DNA of 64,000 nucleotides, from positions 124,001-188,000 of the forward strand of contig QAMJ01000012.1 of NCBI GenBank assembly GCA_003150355.1, given 5' to 3'. Positions 16,392 through 24,188 of this stretch are shown here, in pieces. Numbering within the stretch: position 1 is the stretch's first letter; every line of letters begins with the position of its first letter. This DNA comes from Clostridiales bacterium. GTDB lineage: Bacteria > Bacillota > Clostridia > Oscillospirales > Oscillospiraceae. A model generated the notes under the pieces. That model saw only the letters and a program-made list of their open reading frames with translations. It was not told where the DNA came from and made no database searches. The position numbers and the translations under genes were made by a program.

Positions 16392-17570
16392 ATGTACGGG
16401 GAACTGAAGGCAAAATTTGAGCGGCAGTATGGGAGGGCGGCGGAGTACATTTTCTCCGCGCCGGGGCGCACGGAGCTCGGCGGCAACCACACGGATCACC
16501 AGCACGGGCTTGTCCTCGCCGCGGCGGTAACGCTCGACACAAAGGCCGCCGCCGCTGAAAATAATGACGGCTGCATCCGCGTCATATCCGAGGGCTACGC
16601 GCCGGTCACGGTGCGGCTCGACGAGCTTGAAAAGCATCCCGAGGAGCGGAACACCACCGCCGCGCTGGTGCGCGGAGTCGCCGCGGGCTTTATGCGGCGC
16701 GGGTACGGCGTTCGCGGCTTTGACGCGTATGTCGTCTCGGACGTATTGCCGGGCAGCGGGCTTTCTTCATCCGCAGCCTTTGAGGTGCTTATCGGGACGG
16801 TGATAAATGCCCTGTCCGGCGGCGCGCTGAGCCCGGCGGAGATCGCGCGCATAGGGCAGTACGCAGAGAACGAGTACTTCGGCAAGCCCAGCGGGCTTAT
16901 GGATCAGACCGCTTCCGCCGTTGGCGGGATAGTGGCCATCGACTTTGCCGATCCCGGCGCGCCGGTAATTACGCCGGTGGAGTTCGACTTTGCCGAGTGC
17001 GGGTACGCGCTGTGCATCATCGACAGCGGAGCGGATCACGCGGAGCTGACCGAGGAATATGCCGCGATAACGAACGAGCTGAAGGCCGTGTGCCGTGTAT
17101 TCGGCAAGGAACACCTGCGCGAGGTGGATGAGCACGAGTTCTATGCGCGTATTGCCGAGGTGCGCCGCGCGGCGGGCGACCGTGCGGCACTGCGGGCGGC
17201 GCATGTGTTCAATGAGAATAAGCGCTGCGCGGTGGAGACGGCGGCGCTCGGCAATGGAGATTTTGAACGCTTTCTGCAGCTTGTGTCCGAGTCCGGGCGG
17301 TCGTCATGGATGTATCTGCAGAACGTGATACCCACGGGGAGCACGGCGCGGCAGGAGCTGGCTTTCGCGCTGCTGCTGTGTGAGCGGCTCCTCGGCGGGC
17401 GCGGGGCGTTCCGCGTCCACGGCGGGGGCTTTGCCGGGACGGTGCAGGCCTTTGTTCCGGAGGATATGCTTGCAGGCTTCCGCGCGGGGATCGACTCCGT
17501 GCTCGGCGCAGGCAGCTGCCACGTGCTCTCGATACGGCGCGAGGGCGGATGCATGATGGAGAAGATGTGA
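16392..17570 (+). CDS. galK: Galactokinase-like GHMP kinase
   Basis: This 392-residue protein belongs to the GHMP kinases and resembles galactokinase, which makes galactose 1-phosphate for the Leloir pathway. It has the N-terminal substrate signature GRTELGGNHTDHQHG at about 26-40 (a variant of the GRVNLIGEHTDY type), the glycine-rich ATP loop LPGSGLSSSAAFE near 122 and the C-terminal VHGGGFAGTVQAF. The NHTDHQ form is common in clostridial proteins annotated as galactokinase. No galT or galE is next to it, so another sugar cannot be excluded. GAGGAG precedes the start. Confidence 0.82.
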   Translation: MYGELKAKFERQYGRAAEYIFSAPGRTELGGNHTDHQHGLVLAAAVTLDTKAAAAENNDGCIRVISEGYAPVTVRLDELEKHPEERNTTAALVRGVAAGFMRRGYGVRGFDAYVVSDVLPGSGLSSSAAFEVLIGTVINALSGGALSPAEIARIGQYAENEYFGKPSGLMDQTASAVGGIVAIDFADPGAPVITPVEFDFAECGYALCIIDSGADHAELTEEYAAITNELKAVCRVFGKEHLREVDEHEFYARIAEVRRAAGDRAALRAAHVFNENKRCAVETAALGNGDFERFLQLVSESGRSSWMYLQNVIPTGSTARQELAFALLLCERLLGGRGAFRVHGGGFAGTVQAFVPEDMLAGFRAGIDSVLGAGSCHVLSIRREGGCMMEKM

Positions 17571-17589
17571 GGTGCCGCGAGGTAAAAAT

Positions 17590-17617
17590 ACCCGGCTGTT
17601 CAGCTGAACAGCCGGGT
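17590..17617 (+). terminator. Bidirectional hairpin between galK and pnp
   Basis: A perfect 28-base palindrome centred on CAGCTG separates the convergent genes. The T run is weak on both strands. Confidence 0.7.
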
Positions 17618-17638
17618 GTGTTGTTTCTATAGCTCAGA

Positions 17639-19777
17639 TCACTTGGTGTTGACCTTGTCTTCGCCAAGCTCCTTAATGGCTTCCTTGCGGGAGATATTCC
17701 AGCGGCCCTTCTCATCGATGCCGGTGAACTTGACCCAAGTCTTATCGCCGATGTTGAGAACGTCCTCGACCTTTTCGGTGCGCTTGAACTCGAGGTCCTT
17801 GATGTGGCACATAGCGTCCTTGCCGGGGGCAAGCTCGATGAATGCGCCGAGGTTCGAGATGATGCGCTTGACTTCGCCGAAGTACAGAGCGCCGACGATG
17901 GGCTCAAAGACGATGTCCTCAATGGTCTTGCGGGCAACGCGGCATGCGTCGATATCGGTGCTGGCAATGAAGATGGTGCCGTCATCGTTGATGTCGATCT
18001 TGCAGCCGGTGTCAGCGGTGATCTTCTGGATGACCTTGCCGCCGGAGCCGATGACCTCACGGATCTTGTCGGGGTTGATCTTCATCTGGATCATCTTGGG
18101 AGCGGACTTGGCAAGCTCCTTGCGCGGGGCGGGGATGGCCTTGAGCATGACCTCGTCAAGGATCTGGTAACGGGCTTCCTTGGTGATCTCAAAGGCGTTC
18201 TTGACGATCTCGTGCTTGAGGCCGTCGTTCTTGAGGTCCATCTGGATGGCGGTGATACCGGCCTTGGTACCGGCGACCTTGAAGTCCATCTCGCCGTGGA
18301 AGTCCTCAACGCCCTGAATGTCGATGAAGGTGGTGAAATCATCGCCGTCCTGGATCAGGCCGCAGGAGATACCGGCAACGGGAGCCTTGAGGGGCACGCC
18401 TGCGTCCATGAGGGCGAGGGTGGTGCCGCAGATGGAGCCCTGAGAGGTGGAGCCGTTGGAGGAGAGAACCTCGGAGACTACGCGGATAGCGTAGGGGAAA
18501 TCCTCAACATCGGGGATGACAGCTTCGAGAGCCTTCTCGACCAGTGCGCCGTGGCCGTACTCACGTCTGTTGGTGGAGCGGCTGGCACGGGCTTCGCCGG
18601 TGGAGTAGGAGGGCATGTTGTAGTGGTGCATGAAGCGCTTGGTATCCTCTTCCCAGATGGTGTCGAGCTTCTGGGCGTCGGTAAGCGTGGAGAGAGTGGC
18701 GATGGAGAGAACCTGAGTCTGGCCGCGGGTGAAGAGGCCGGAGCCGTGGACAACGGGCAGGACGCCGACTTCGGCGGCGAGAGGACGGATCTCGTTCATC
18801 TTGCGTCCGTCAACGCGCTTGCCGGCGAGCAGCCACTTCTTGACGACCTTCTTCTGGAGCTTGTAGAGGATCTCGTCCATGTAGTTCATCATGTCGGGAT
18901 GCTCTTCGCCGTACTTCTCCTCGACCATGGTGATCCAGTCGTTGACGCGGGCTTCGCGGACGTTCTTGTCCGGGGTGTCCATGCAGTATTCCATGGACTC
19001 GAACTCGTTATTGACGAGCTTTTCGAAGAGAACATCGTCAAAGGAGGCGTGCTCATACTCGAACTTGGGCTTGCCGATCTCCTCGACCATCTTATCGATA
19101 AGGTCGAGAACGGGCTGGAGATGCTCATGAGCCTGAACGATGCCCTCGTACATGACATCCTCGGGGACCTGATCGGCCTCGGACTCGATCATGACGATCT
19201 TCTTATGGGTGGCGGCGATGGTGGTGATCATGCGGTTGCCATTGTCGCGCTGCTCCTTGGTGGGGTTGAAGAGGTACTTCTCACCGTCCCAGCCGAGGAC
19301 GATGCCGGCGATGGGGCCGTTGAAAGGAACATCGGAGATGGAGACTGCGGCGGAGGCACCGATCATAGCGGTGATCTCGGGAGAGCAGTCACGGTCAACG
19401 CTCAGGACTTCGCAGGCGATGACAACGTCATTGCGCAGGTCGGTCGGGAAGAGCGGACGCATGGGGCGGTCGATCAGACGGGAGGCCAGAACTGCGGGCA
19501 GGCTGGGCTTACCCTCGCGGCGCATGAAGCTGCCGGGGATGCGGCCGACGGCGTAGAGCTTCTCATTGAAGTCCACAGAGAGGGGGAAGTAGTCGATGCC
19601 GTCCTTCGGGCGGGCGGAGGCGGTGCAGGTGACGAGAACGGTGGTCTCGCCGTACTTTACGAGGACCGCGGAGTTGCAGAGCTCTGCGAGCTTGCCAACC
19701 TCCATGGACAGGGGGCGGCCTTCGTACATGATCTCGTACTTCTTGTAGTTCGGAAATTCCTTATGGGTGATTATCAT
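17639..19777 (-). CDS. pnp: Polynucleotide phosphorylase
   Basis: PNPase is the phosphorolytic 3'-5' exoribonuclease of RNA turnover. The 712-residue protein has the full order: first RNase PH domain (residues about 12-145, with ASARPKDGIDYFPLSV), the helical linker, the second RNase PH domain (about 320-540, with TRGQTQVLS and SNGSTSQGSICG), a KH domain near 560-615 containing VIGSGGKVIQKI, and an S1 domain from about 625. Length is normal. AAGGAG lies 7 bases before the ATG. It lies downstream of rpsO, the ancient rpsO-pnp order, but a structured repeat and a long leader hairpin lie between them. Confidence 0.98.
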   Translation of the reverse strand: MIITHKEFPNYKKYEIMYEGRPLSMEVGKLAELCNSAVLVKYGETTVLVTCTASARPKDGIDYFPLSVDFNEKLYAVGRIPGSFMRREGKPSLPAVLASRLIDRPMRPLFPTDLRNDVVIACEVLSVDRDCSPEITAMIGASAAVSISDVPFNGPIAGIVLGWDGEKYLFNPTKEQRDNGNRMITTIAATHKKIVMIESEADQVPEDVMYEGIVQAHEHLQPVLDLIDKMVEEIGKPKFEYEHASFDDVLFEKLVNNEFESMEYCMDTPDKNVREARVNDWITMVEEKYGEEHPDMMNYMDEILYKLQKKVVKKWLLAGKRVDGRKMNEIRPLAAEVGVLPVVHGSGLFTRGQTQVLSIATLSTLTDAQKLDTIWEEDTKRFMHHYNMPSYSTGEARASRSTNRREYGHGALVEKALEAVIPDVEDFPYAIRVVSEVLSSNGSTSQGSICGTTLALMDAGVPLKAPVAGISCGLIQDGDDFTTFIDIQGVEDFHGEMDFKVAGTKAGITAIQMDLKNDGLKHEIVKNAFEITKEARYQILDEVMLKAIPAPRKELAKSAPKMIQMKINPDKIREVIGSGGKVIQKITADTGCKIDINDDGTIFIASTDIDACRVARKTIEDIVFEPIVGALYFGEVKRIISNLGAFIELAPGKDAMCHIKDLEFKRTEKVEDVLNIGDKTWVKFTGIDEKGRWNISRKEAIKELGEDKVNTK

Positions 19778-19799
19778 ATGCTATCTCCTTATATTTCCT

Positions 19800-19877
19800 G
19801 CACTTTCCGACACTTAGCACTTGAAGAAAGACCGCGCACGGCGGCGCTTCTTCAAATACTAAGCTACCGGAAAGCAC
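19800..19877 (-). promoter_or_regulatory. Long leader hairpin upstream of pnp
   Basis: The pnp leader folds into one long imperfect helix: TTTCCG/CGGAAA (19804-19809 with 19868-19873), CTTAG/CTAAG, TTGAAGAA/TTCTTCAA (19821-19828 with 19848-19855) and CCGC/GCGG. It ends 23 bases before the start codon. In E. coli a pnp leader helix is cut by RNase III and lets PNPase repress its own mRNA. The resemblance here is in position and shape only. Confidence 0.55.
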
Positions 19878-19908
19878 ATAGTTTACATTGTTGGTGCAAC
19901 TTGCGCCC

Positions 19909-20076
19909 AAGCCTCGCAGAGTTTTTCGCCCCGCAGGGCGAAAAATAATTCTGATATATTTTTTGCGGGGGCGTGTACCTCGCAAAAAATACTTCTCACG
20001 GAGGGAGTGTCGAGCGAAGCGAGGCAGCGAGCGGAGTGCAAGCTTTTCTCAAAAAGAAAGCGTTAGCTTTCTTTTT
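19909..20076 (-). repeat. Dispersed structured intergenic repeat, copy 1
   Basis: Hairpin B is TTTTTCGCCC/GGGCGAAAAA (19922-19945). A linker with ATTCTGAT follows, then hairpin A, ATTTTTTGCG/CGCAAAAAAT, with GGCGTGTACCT in its loop (19958-19990), ACTTCTC and GTGTCGAGCGAAGCGAGG, and finally hairpin H1 at 20051-20076. The same order occurs at 24043 and 50559. Stem sequences differ between copies yet stay paired. Confidence 0.8.
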
Positions 20077-20086
20077 GAATAAAAAG

Positions 20087-20116
20087 CAGAGAGACAATAT
20101 TAACTTGTCTCTCTGC
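20087..20116 (-). terminator. Terminator after rpsO
   Basis: GCAGAGAGACAA pairs with TTGTCTCTCTGC and, read on the minus strand, is followed by TTTTTATTC. Confidence 0.85.
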
Positions 20117-20153
20117 AAAAAACTTCATAAACCTCGGTACGCAGAGCTGAAAA

Positions 20154-20420
20154 TTACTTGCGGATGCCCAGCTTTGCAATGATTGCGCGGTAACGCTCGA
20201 TATCCTTCTTGGCAAGGTAGTCCAGCAGACGGCGGCGCTTACCGACCATCTTGTACATGCCCAGACGGCTGTGGTCGTCATTGGGATGATTCTTGAGGTG
20301 CTCGGTCAGCTCGCGGATGCGCTGGGAGAGGATAGCGATCTGGACTTCGGGAGAACCGGTGTCGCCCTCGTGGGTGGCGTTGTCAGCGATGACCTGGGTC
20401 TTGACTTCTTTGGTGATCAT
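20154..20420 (-). CDS. rpsO: 30S ribosomal protein S15
   Basis: S15 binds 16S rRNA early in small-subunit assembly. The 88-residue protein has the invariant blocks DTGSPEVQIA (residues 20-29), HSRLGMYKMVGKRRRLLDYL and a C-terminal RYRAIIAKLGIRK. Length is standard. AAAGGGG lies upstream of the ATG. It has a consensus promoter and about 110 bases of leader, followed by a terminator before pnp, so rpsO and pnp may be partly uncoupled here. Confidence 0.98.
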   Translation of the reverse strand: MITKEVKTQVIADNATHEGDTGSPEVQIAILSQRIRELTEHLKNHPNDDHSRLGMYKMVGKRRRLLDYLAKKDIERYRAIIAKLGIRK

Positions 20421-20528
20421 AGGTGTTATACCCCTTTCAAAATGTTACTATACCCGGTGTCCCGGCAGCGGGCGGAAAGGTTACCGCGATAGCGGCATGA
20501 CCCCGGCGCTGAGAGCACGGGCGCATAC
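20421..20528 (-). promoter_or_regulatory. Leader of rpsO, possible S15 autoregulatory site
   Basis: About 108 GC-rich bases separate the transcription start and the rpsO ATG, and short complementary segments (such as CCCGGTGTCCCGG and GCCGCTATCGCGG on one strand or the other) can fold. Leaders of rpsO are autoregulated in several phyla, but I cannot assign this one to a known S15-binding class. Confidence 0.4.
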
Positions 20529-20534
20529 TGGTGT

Positions 20535-20563
20535 ATAATAACATCTGCGCGCGCAGGTGTCAA
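20535..20563 (-). promoter_or_regulatory. Promoter of rpsO
   Basis: On the minus strand, TTGACA and TATTAT are 17 bp apart; a GCGCGCGC run lies in the spacer. Confidence 0.82.
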
Positions 20564-20586
20564 GTTTTTACTGTGTTTCCGGCAAA

Positions 20587-21717
20587 TTATTTTGCTTCGA
20601 GCTTCGCCGCGAACTCCGTGATCGCGGCAAGGCCGGCCTTGAGAGTTTCGGTGTCGCTGGCGTAGCCGATGCGCATGCTGCGGGGCTGCTCAAAGCAGTC
20701 GCCGGGCGTGACGAATGCGCCTGTCTCATGGTACATACGGGTGCAGAAATCGTAGGACGGGATATCGAAATCGTAATAGACAAGAGCGGTAGTGCCCGCC
20801 TGAGGCTTGGTATAGAAGAAGTGCTCGGAGGAATTGACCCAATCGTCAAGAATGGCGAGGTTCGTGCGCACGATGCCGGTGTTGCGCGCAATGAGCTTGT
20901 CCTTATGGCTGAGCGCTATGGCGGCGACAGCCTCATCGAACATGCCGCAGCTTATGAGGTCATAGTCCCTGTGGGAGCGGAGGGCGGCAAGCGCGGCCTC
21001 GTCATGCGTGGCGATCCAGCCGAGACGCAGACCGGCAAGCGAGAACACCTTGGACATGCTGCTGACGGAAATGCCCTTTTCGTACAGGTCGGCGAGGGAT
21101 TCGCTCCAGACGTCCTCCTGCGTGAGGTGGCGGTAGACCTCGTCGCAGAGGAGGTACGCGTCCACACTGCGGGCGATTTTAACTATCTCTTCCAGAAGCT
21201 CCTTGCCCATGAGCGCGCCGGTGGGGTTATTGGGGTTGTTGATGCAGATCATCTTCGTGTCCGGGGTGACAAGGGCGCGCAGCTCGTCAAGGTCGACAAG
21301 GTAGCCGTTCTCCTGCTTAAGGTGCATGACGGCAAGGTCAGCGCCGATGGACTCGGGGATAGAATAGAGCTGCTGATAGGTCGGCATGATGCTGATGACG
21401 CGGTCGCCCTCGGAGACGAGGGAGCAGAACACATGGTGGTTCGCGCCCGCCGCGCCGTGGGTGGTGATGATGTTCTCGGGCTTCACGGTCTTATACAGGC
21501 CGCAGATGCCGTCGAGGAAATCCGGGCGGCTGTATATATCGCCGTAGGTCAGGCGCCGCGCGCAGAACTCGCGCAGGAAGGCTTCCTTATCCTCCCCGGT
21601 CAGCTCGAACAGCTCGTCGAGCGACACCGAGTCAACGCAGGTCTCGGCGATGTTGTACTTTGCGCCGACCTCGTACTCGTTCATCCATTCCTCTACCGCA
21701 AAGGGCTTGATCTTCAT
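20587..21717 (-). CDS. Class I/II PLP-dependent aminotransferase
   Basis: This 376-residue protein is a fold-type I aminotransferase. INNPNNPTGALM near residue 156 is the family signature, LCDEVYRHL near 193 holds the Asp and Tyr that contact the cofactor, and SSMSKVFSLAGLRLGW near 219 carries the Schiff-base Lys; PRSMRIGYA near 346 holds the substrate carboxylate-binding Arg. Aspartate/tyrosine/aromatic transaminases and C-S lyases share these features, so the substrate is not known. It is read from its own promoter through a 200-base structured leader, which suggests control by a metabolite or amino acid. Confidence 0.88.
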   Translation of the reverse strand: MKIKPFAVEEWMNEYEVGAKYNIAETCVDSVSLDELFELTGEDKEAFLREFCARRLTYGDIYSRPDFLDGICGLYKTVKPENIITTHGAAGANHHVFCSLVSEGDRVISIMPTYQQLYSIPESIGADLAVMHLKQENGYLVDLDELRALVTPDTKMICINNPNNPTGALMGKELLEEIVKIARSVDAYLLCDEVYRHLTQEDVWSESLADLYEKGISVSSMSKVFSLAGLRLGWIATHDEAALAALRSHRDYDLISCGMFDEAVAAIALSHKDKLIARNTGIVRTNLAILDDWVNSSEHFFYTKPQAGTTALVYYDFDIPSYDFCTRMYHETGAFVTPGDCFEQPRSMRIGYASDTETLKAGLAAITEFAAKLEAK

Positions 21718-21734
21718 TGGGGATTTCCTCCTTA

Positions 21735-21922
21735 AAAATTAGTATTGACTTGATAGATATTTACAGTAAGCGCTGAATGAATGCCGTCATTTGCTCAGTG
21801 CTTACCCGAAAAAAGGCATCCGCGGCCGAACCTTATCCAGCTTGCGCCGGAATACCTACGGTTCAGTCACGGATGCCTTTGACCCTCCACCCGGTGGTGA
21901 AGGAAGCATATATATTCAGCTT
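21735..21922 (-). promoter_or_regulatory. Structured leader RNA of the aminotransferase (riboswitch-like, unassigned)
   Basis: The region between promoter and gene holds three hairpins on the minus strand: CTTCACC/GGTGGAG; a terminator whose arms AAAGGCATCCG/CGGATGCCTTT enclose a GAACC/GGTTC helix and a TCCGGC-GCAA-GCTGGA hairpin, ending in six T; and GTAAGCACTGA/TCAGCGCTTAC. It explains the non-coding stretch between the aminotransferase and the next gene. I tried TPP, SAM, T-box, lysine, glycine, THF and FMN consensus elements and none fits. Confidence 0.6.
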
Positions 21923-21928
21923 GAGTGG

Positions 21929-21957
21929 ATTGTACCGCATGAAAATTTGTTTGTCAA
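21929..21957 (-). promoter_or_regulatory. Promoter of the aminotransferase leader
   Basis: On the minus strand, TTGACA and TACAAT are 17 bp apart, about 210 bases before the coding region. Confidence 0.75.
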
Positions 21958-22054
21958 GAGGGACGTTCTGCGGATTTTTCATTTTCTTTCACTGTGGTTT
22001 ATGGTATTATAGAAATACCCAATACGAAAAATTTTTTCACAAGGAGGAACCAGC

Positions 22055-22981
22055 ATGTCCATAAGAGAGATCAGCTTCCCATCCGCCAACGGGCGCGACA
22101 CCATCAAGGCATGGGCCTATACCCCGCTCGGCAAGCCCAGAGCCGTCATTCAGCTCATCCACGGCTTCGGCGAGCACTCCCGCCGCTATCTGCACATGAT
22201 AAGCAAATTCCAGGCCGCGGGCTTCGTCGTCTACGCGGACGACCACATCGGCCACGGCAAGACCGCCTACGACAGCGGCACGATGGGCGACCCGCACTCC
22301 GGCGGCTACATGACCTACCTCAAGGATGAGAAGGCGCTGCACGACATTGCCGTCAAGGACTACCCCGGACTGCCGTACTTCGTGTTCGGCCACAGCTGGG
22401 GCTCTATGCTCGGCCGCGCTTATGCCGCGCTCTATGGCGATGACCTCAAGGGTCTCATGCTCTGCGGCGTTGTATCGCAGTTCAAGGGCTGCGAGATCGA
22501 GCTGCACGACCCGGCGATAAAGGCCGCCGTCACCGCCGACCCGTATCAGCCGGTCGGCGACTGGTTCGGCAAGGTCTTCCTCGATATGACCGCGAGGATT
22601 GAAAACCCCAACGGCCCGTCTGACTGGATCGCCTGCAATCCCGATATCGTCGCCGACCACGCGGGCGATATGTTCAACGGCTTCGATGTAACGCTGGAGC
22701 TGGTGTGGGATCTGGTGGAGCTGTACGGCTTCATCGAGCGCCGCGAGTGGGCGGAGATGGTGCCCTCCTCGCTGCCGGTGTATCTCATCTCCGGCGACTG
22801 CGACCCCTGCGGCAACTACGGCGAAGGGCTGTACCATGTGGCAAACCTGCTGGCTGAGAGTGGGAACAAGGTCAGCGTCAAGGCTTACAGCGGCTACCGC
22901 CACGAGACACACAACGAGCTTGAGCTGCGCGACGAGGTCGAGGCCGGGCTTGTGGGCTTCGTAAACGGAGTCCTCGGGTAA
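22055..22981 (+). CDS. Alpha/beta hydrolase, monoacylglycerol lipase-like (S33)
   Basis: This 308-residue cytosolic protein is an alpha/beta hydrolase of the serine aminopeptidase S33/monoglyceride lipase group. It has the oxyanion-hole LIHGFGEHSRRY near residue 34, DHIGHGKT near 63, the nucleophile elbow FGHSWGSM near 112, an acidic SGDCDP near 248 and the catalytic His in YRHETHNEL near 286. Length and motif spacing match the family, whose members release fatty acids from mono-esters; the true substrate is unknown. CAAGGAGG precedes the ATG. It is alone on its strand. Confidence 0.87.
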   Translation: MSIREISFPSANGRDTIKAWAYTPLGKPRAVIQLIHGFGEHSRRYLHMISKFQAAGFVVYADDHIGHGKTAYDSGTMGDPHSGGYMTYLKDEKALHDIAVKDYPGLPYFVFGHSWGSMLGRAYAALYGDDLKGLMLCGVVSQFKGCEIELHDPAIKAAVTADPYQPVGDWFGKVFLDMTARIENPNGPSDWIACNPDIVADHAGDMFNGFDVTLELVWDLVELYGFIERREWAEMVPSSLPVYLISGDCDPCGNYGEGLYHVANLLAESGNKVSVKAYSGYRHETHNELELRDEVEAGLVGFVNGVLG

Positions 22982-23007
22982 GGTTCAATAGGATATAAAT
23001 TAAACGG

Positions 23008-23034
23008 GGCAGGTACCTTTAAAGGGTACCTGCC
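23008..23034 (+). terminator. Hairpin after the lipase-like gene
   Basis: GGCAGGTACC pairs with GGTACCTGCC across a TTTAAAG loop; there is little T run on either strand. The end of the RCC1-like fragment reads into it. Confidence 0.65.
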
Positions 23035-23315
23035 TCGATCACGTCATTGTCTGCGTTTCCGGCGGCCTTCGGCAGCCTGATATCCTTCCAGCCGGTGACG
23101 TTGCTGCGGTTGTTTTCGTTGCTGCCGGCGGCGACCACCGTGCCGTCCGATTTCAGACCCACGGTGTTATAGCTGCCGGCGCTCACGGCGATGATATCAG
23201 TCCAGCCGGAGACATCGCACTGGCCGTCATCGTTCAAGCCAACGTTTCGAGTACCGTCATACACAAAATTTTGGGCGCAGCAGGAGGCTGCCCCGAAATG
23301 ATCGCTTCCGGTCAT
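23019..23315 (-). pseudogene. RCC1-repeat protein fragment
   Basis: The translated frame contains a clear piece of an RCC1/ATS1-like beta-propeller repeat: GLNDDGQCDVSGWTDIIAVS, then GLKSDGTVVAAGSNE, then VTGWKDIRLP. Intact proteins have many such repeats; here fewer than two remain, with no signal peptide. The first 15 or so codons fall inside the hairpin at 23286-23327 and the last inside the hairpin at 23008-23034. I read it as the leftover of a larger surface protein gene. Confidence 0.6.
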
Positions 23316-23327
23316 TCCGAGGCAGCC
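23286..23327 (-). terminator. Hairpin after the truncated lysR gene
   Basis: GGCTGCC and GAATGA pair with TCATTTC and GGCAGCC with small bulges. No strong T run follows; it may end or stabilise the cdd-lysR transcript. Confidence 0.5.
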
Positions 23328-23344
23328 CCTGTTATCACGTCTGT

Positions 23345-23614
23345 TCAGTTGGCTGGGCGGGCATTTTTCATGCCGTCCTTTATTTTTTCCGCCGCGTCAA
23401 GCAGACTCTGCGCCTGAGGCAGCAGCGCTTCCCCGGCCTCCGTAAGGCGGAAGTCCCGGCTCGAGCGCTCGAACAGCCTGACGCCAAGCTCCTCCTCCAG
23501 CGCGGAGACTGAGCGGCAAATAGTCGAATGGCTGATGTACAGGCTCCTTGCCGCGGCGGAAAAGCTCCCGGCTTCCGCCGCGGCGGTGAAGTGCCTGAGC
23601 TGTTCAAGCTCCAT
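23345..23614 (-). pseudogene. LysR-type regulator reduced to its DNA-binding domain
   Basis: The 89-residue product is a near-perfect LysR winged helix-turn-helix: MELEQLRHFTAAAEAGSFSA, AARSLYISHSTICRSVSALE, EELGVRLFERSSR and LTEAGEALLPQA. Full LysR proteins are about 290-330 residues and have an effector-binding domain, which is wholly missing; the frame stops soon after the linker helix. It begins right after the cdd stop. It is either a decayed gene or a rare free-standing DNA-binding domain; the adjacent RCC1 fragment favours decay. Confidence 0.65.
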
Positions 23615-23615
23615 C

Positions 23616-23996
23616 TCAGTAATTAAAGGTGTAGGGCAGGAGCTCCGAGAGCTTATAGCTCACATAGCGGTCACCGGCCTTGGCGCAGAGCACCTCCATC
23701 TCCGGTGAAAACTCCGCCAGAAACTGGCGGCATGCGCCGCAGGGGGTACACCAGTTTTCGCTGTCGGCATAGATGGCGATGCGCCTGAAGTCCCGGTGAC
23801 CCTCGCTGACCGCCTTGCAGCAGGCGGTGCGCTCGGCGCAGATAGTGCTGCCGAGGGCGGCGTTTTCAACATTGCAGCCGGTGAAGACAGTGCCGTCGGT
23901 GCATTCGATCGCGGCGCCCACCGCGAAGCGCGAATACGGAACATAGGCATTGAGCGACGCCTGCTTTGCCTTTGACATGAGTTCTCTGTCAGTCAT
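23616..23996 (-). CDS. cdd: Cytidine deaminase
   Basis: Cdd converts cytidine and deoxycytidine to uridine forms in pyrimidine salvage. The 126-residue protein is the short homotetrameric type. The catalytic motifs are complete: NVENAALGSTICAERTA (zinc ligand Cys and the proton-shuttling Glu) and PCGACRQFLAEF (two zinc Cys). YVPYSRFAVGAA near the N terminus matches the family. AGGAGG lies 8 bases before the ATG. A structured repeat separates it from the upstream binding-protein gene. Confidence 0.96.
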   Translation of the reverse strand: MTDRELMSKAKQASLNAYVPYSRFAVGAAIECTDGTVFTGCNVENAALGSTICAERTACCKAVSEGHRDFRRIAIYADSENWCTPCGACRQFLAEFSPEMEVLCAKAGDRYVSYKLSELLPYTFNY

Positions 23997-24042
23997 AGAT
24001 ATTCCTCCTGTATCGTAATTTTAGTTTCTCCCAAGTTATGTA

Positions 24043-24182
24043 ATTTTGCCGACAGGCAAAATGATTCTGATCATTTTCGCCGGCGGCGTGTACGTCGGCG
24101 AAAATACTTCTCGCTCAGAGAGTGTCGAGCGAAGCGAGGCGCGGGTCTGAGCGCTTTTCAACAAAGCATTTATGCTTTGTTG
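24043..24182 (-). repeat. Dispersed structured intergenic repeat, copy 2
   Basis: This is the cleanest copy. Hairpin B, ATTTTGCC/GGCAAAAT, is at 24043-24062; then GATTCTGAT; hairpin A, ATTTTCGCCG/CGGCGAAAAT, with GGCGTGTACGT in the loop, at 24073-24105; ACTTCTC; an outer stem GCTCAGA/TCTGAGC (24113-24152) around GTGTCGAGCGAAGCGAGG; and H1, ACAAAGCAT/ATGCTTTGT, at 24159-24182. On the minus strand it follows the stop of the binding-protein gene and precedes cdd. Confidence 0.82.
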
Positions 24183-24188
24183 AGGACT

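Noticed and set aside
17804..19948. A 714-codon plus-strand frame opposite pnp.
   Set aside because: Antisense shadow; pnp is complete and conserved, and the shadow product is a repetitive Asp/Gly/Leu/Val sequence without a fold.
21735..21922. A TPP or SAM riboswitch, or a leader peptide, before the aminotransferase.
   Set aside because: Fragments such as TGAACC and CTGGATAA recall the thi-box, and GGTGGAGGG recalls the S-box, but order and spacing do not fit. A 17-codon ATG ORF there lacks a ribosome site and is not rich in one amino acid.
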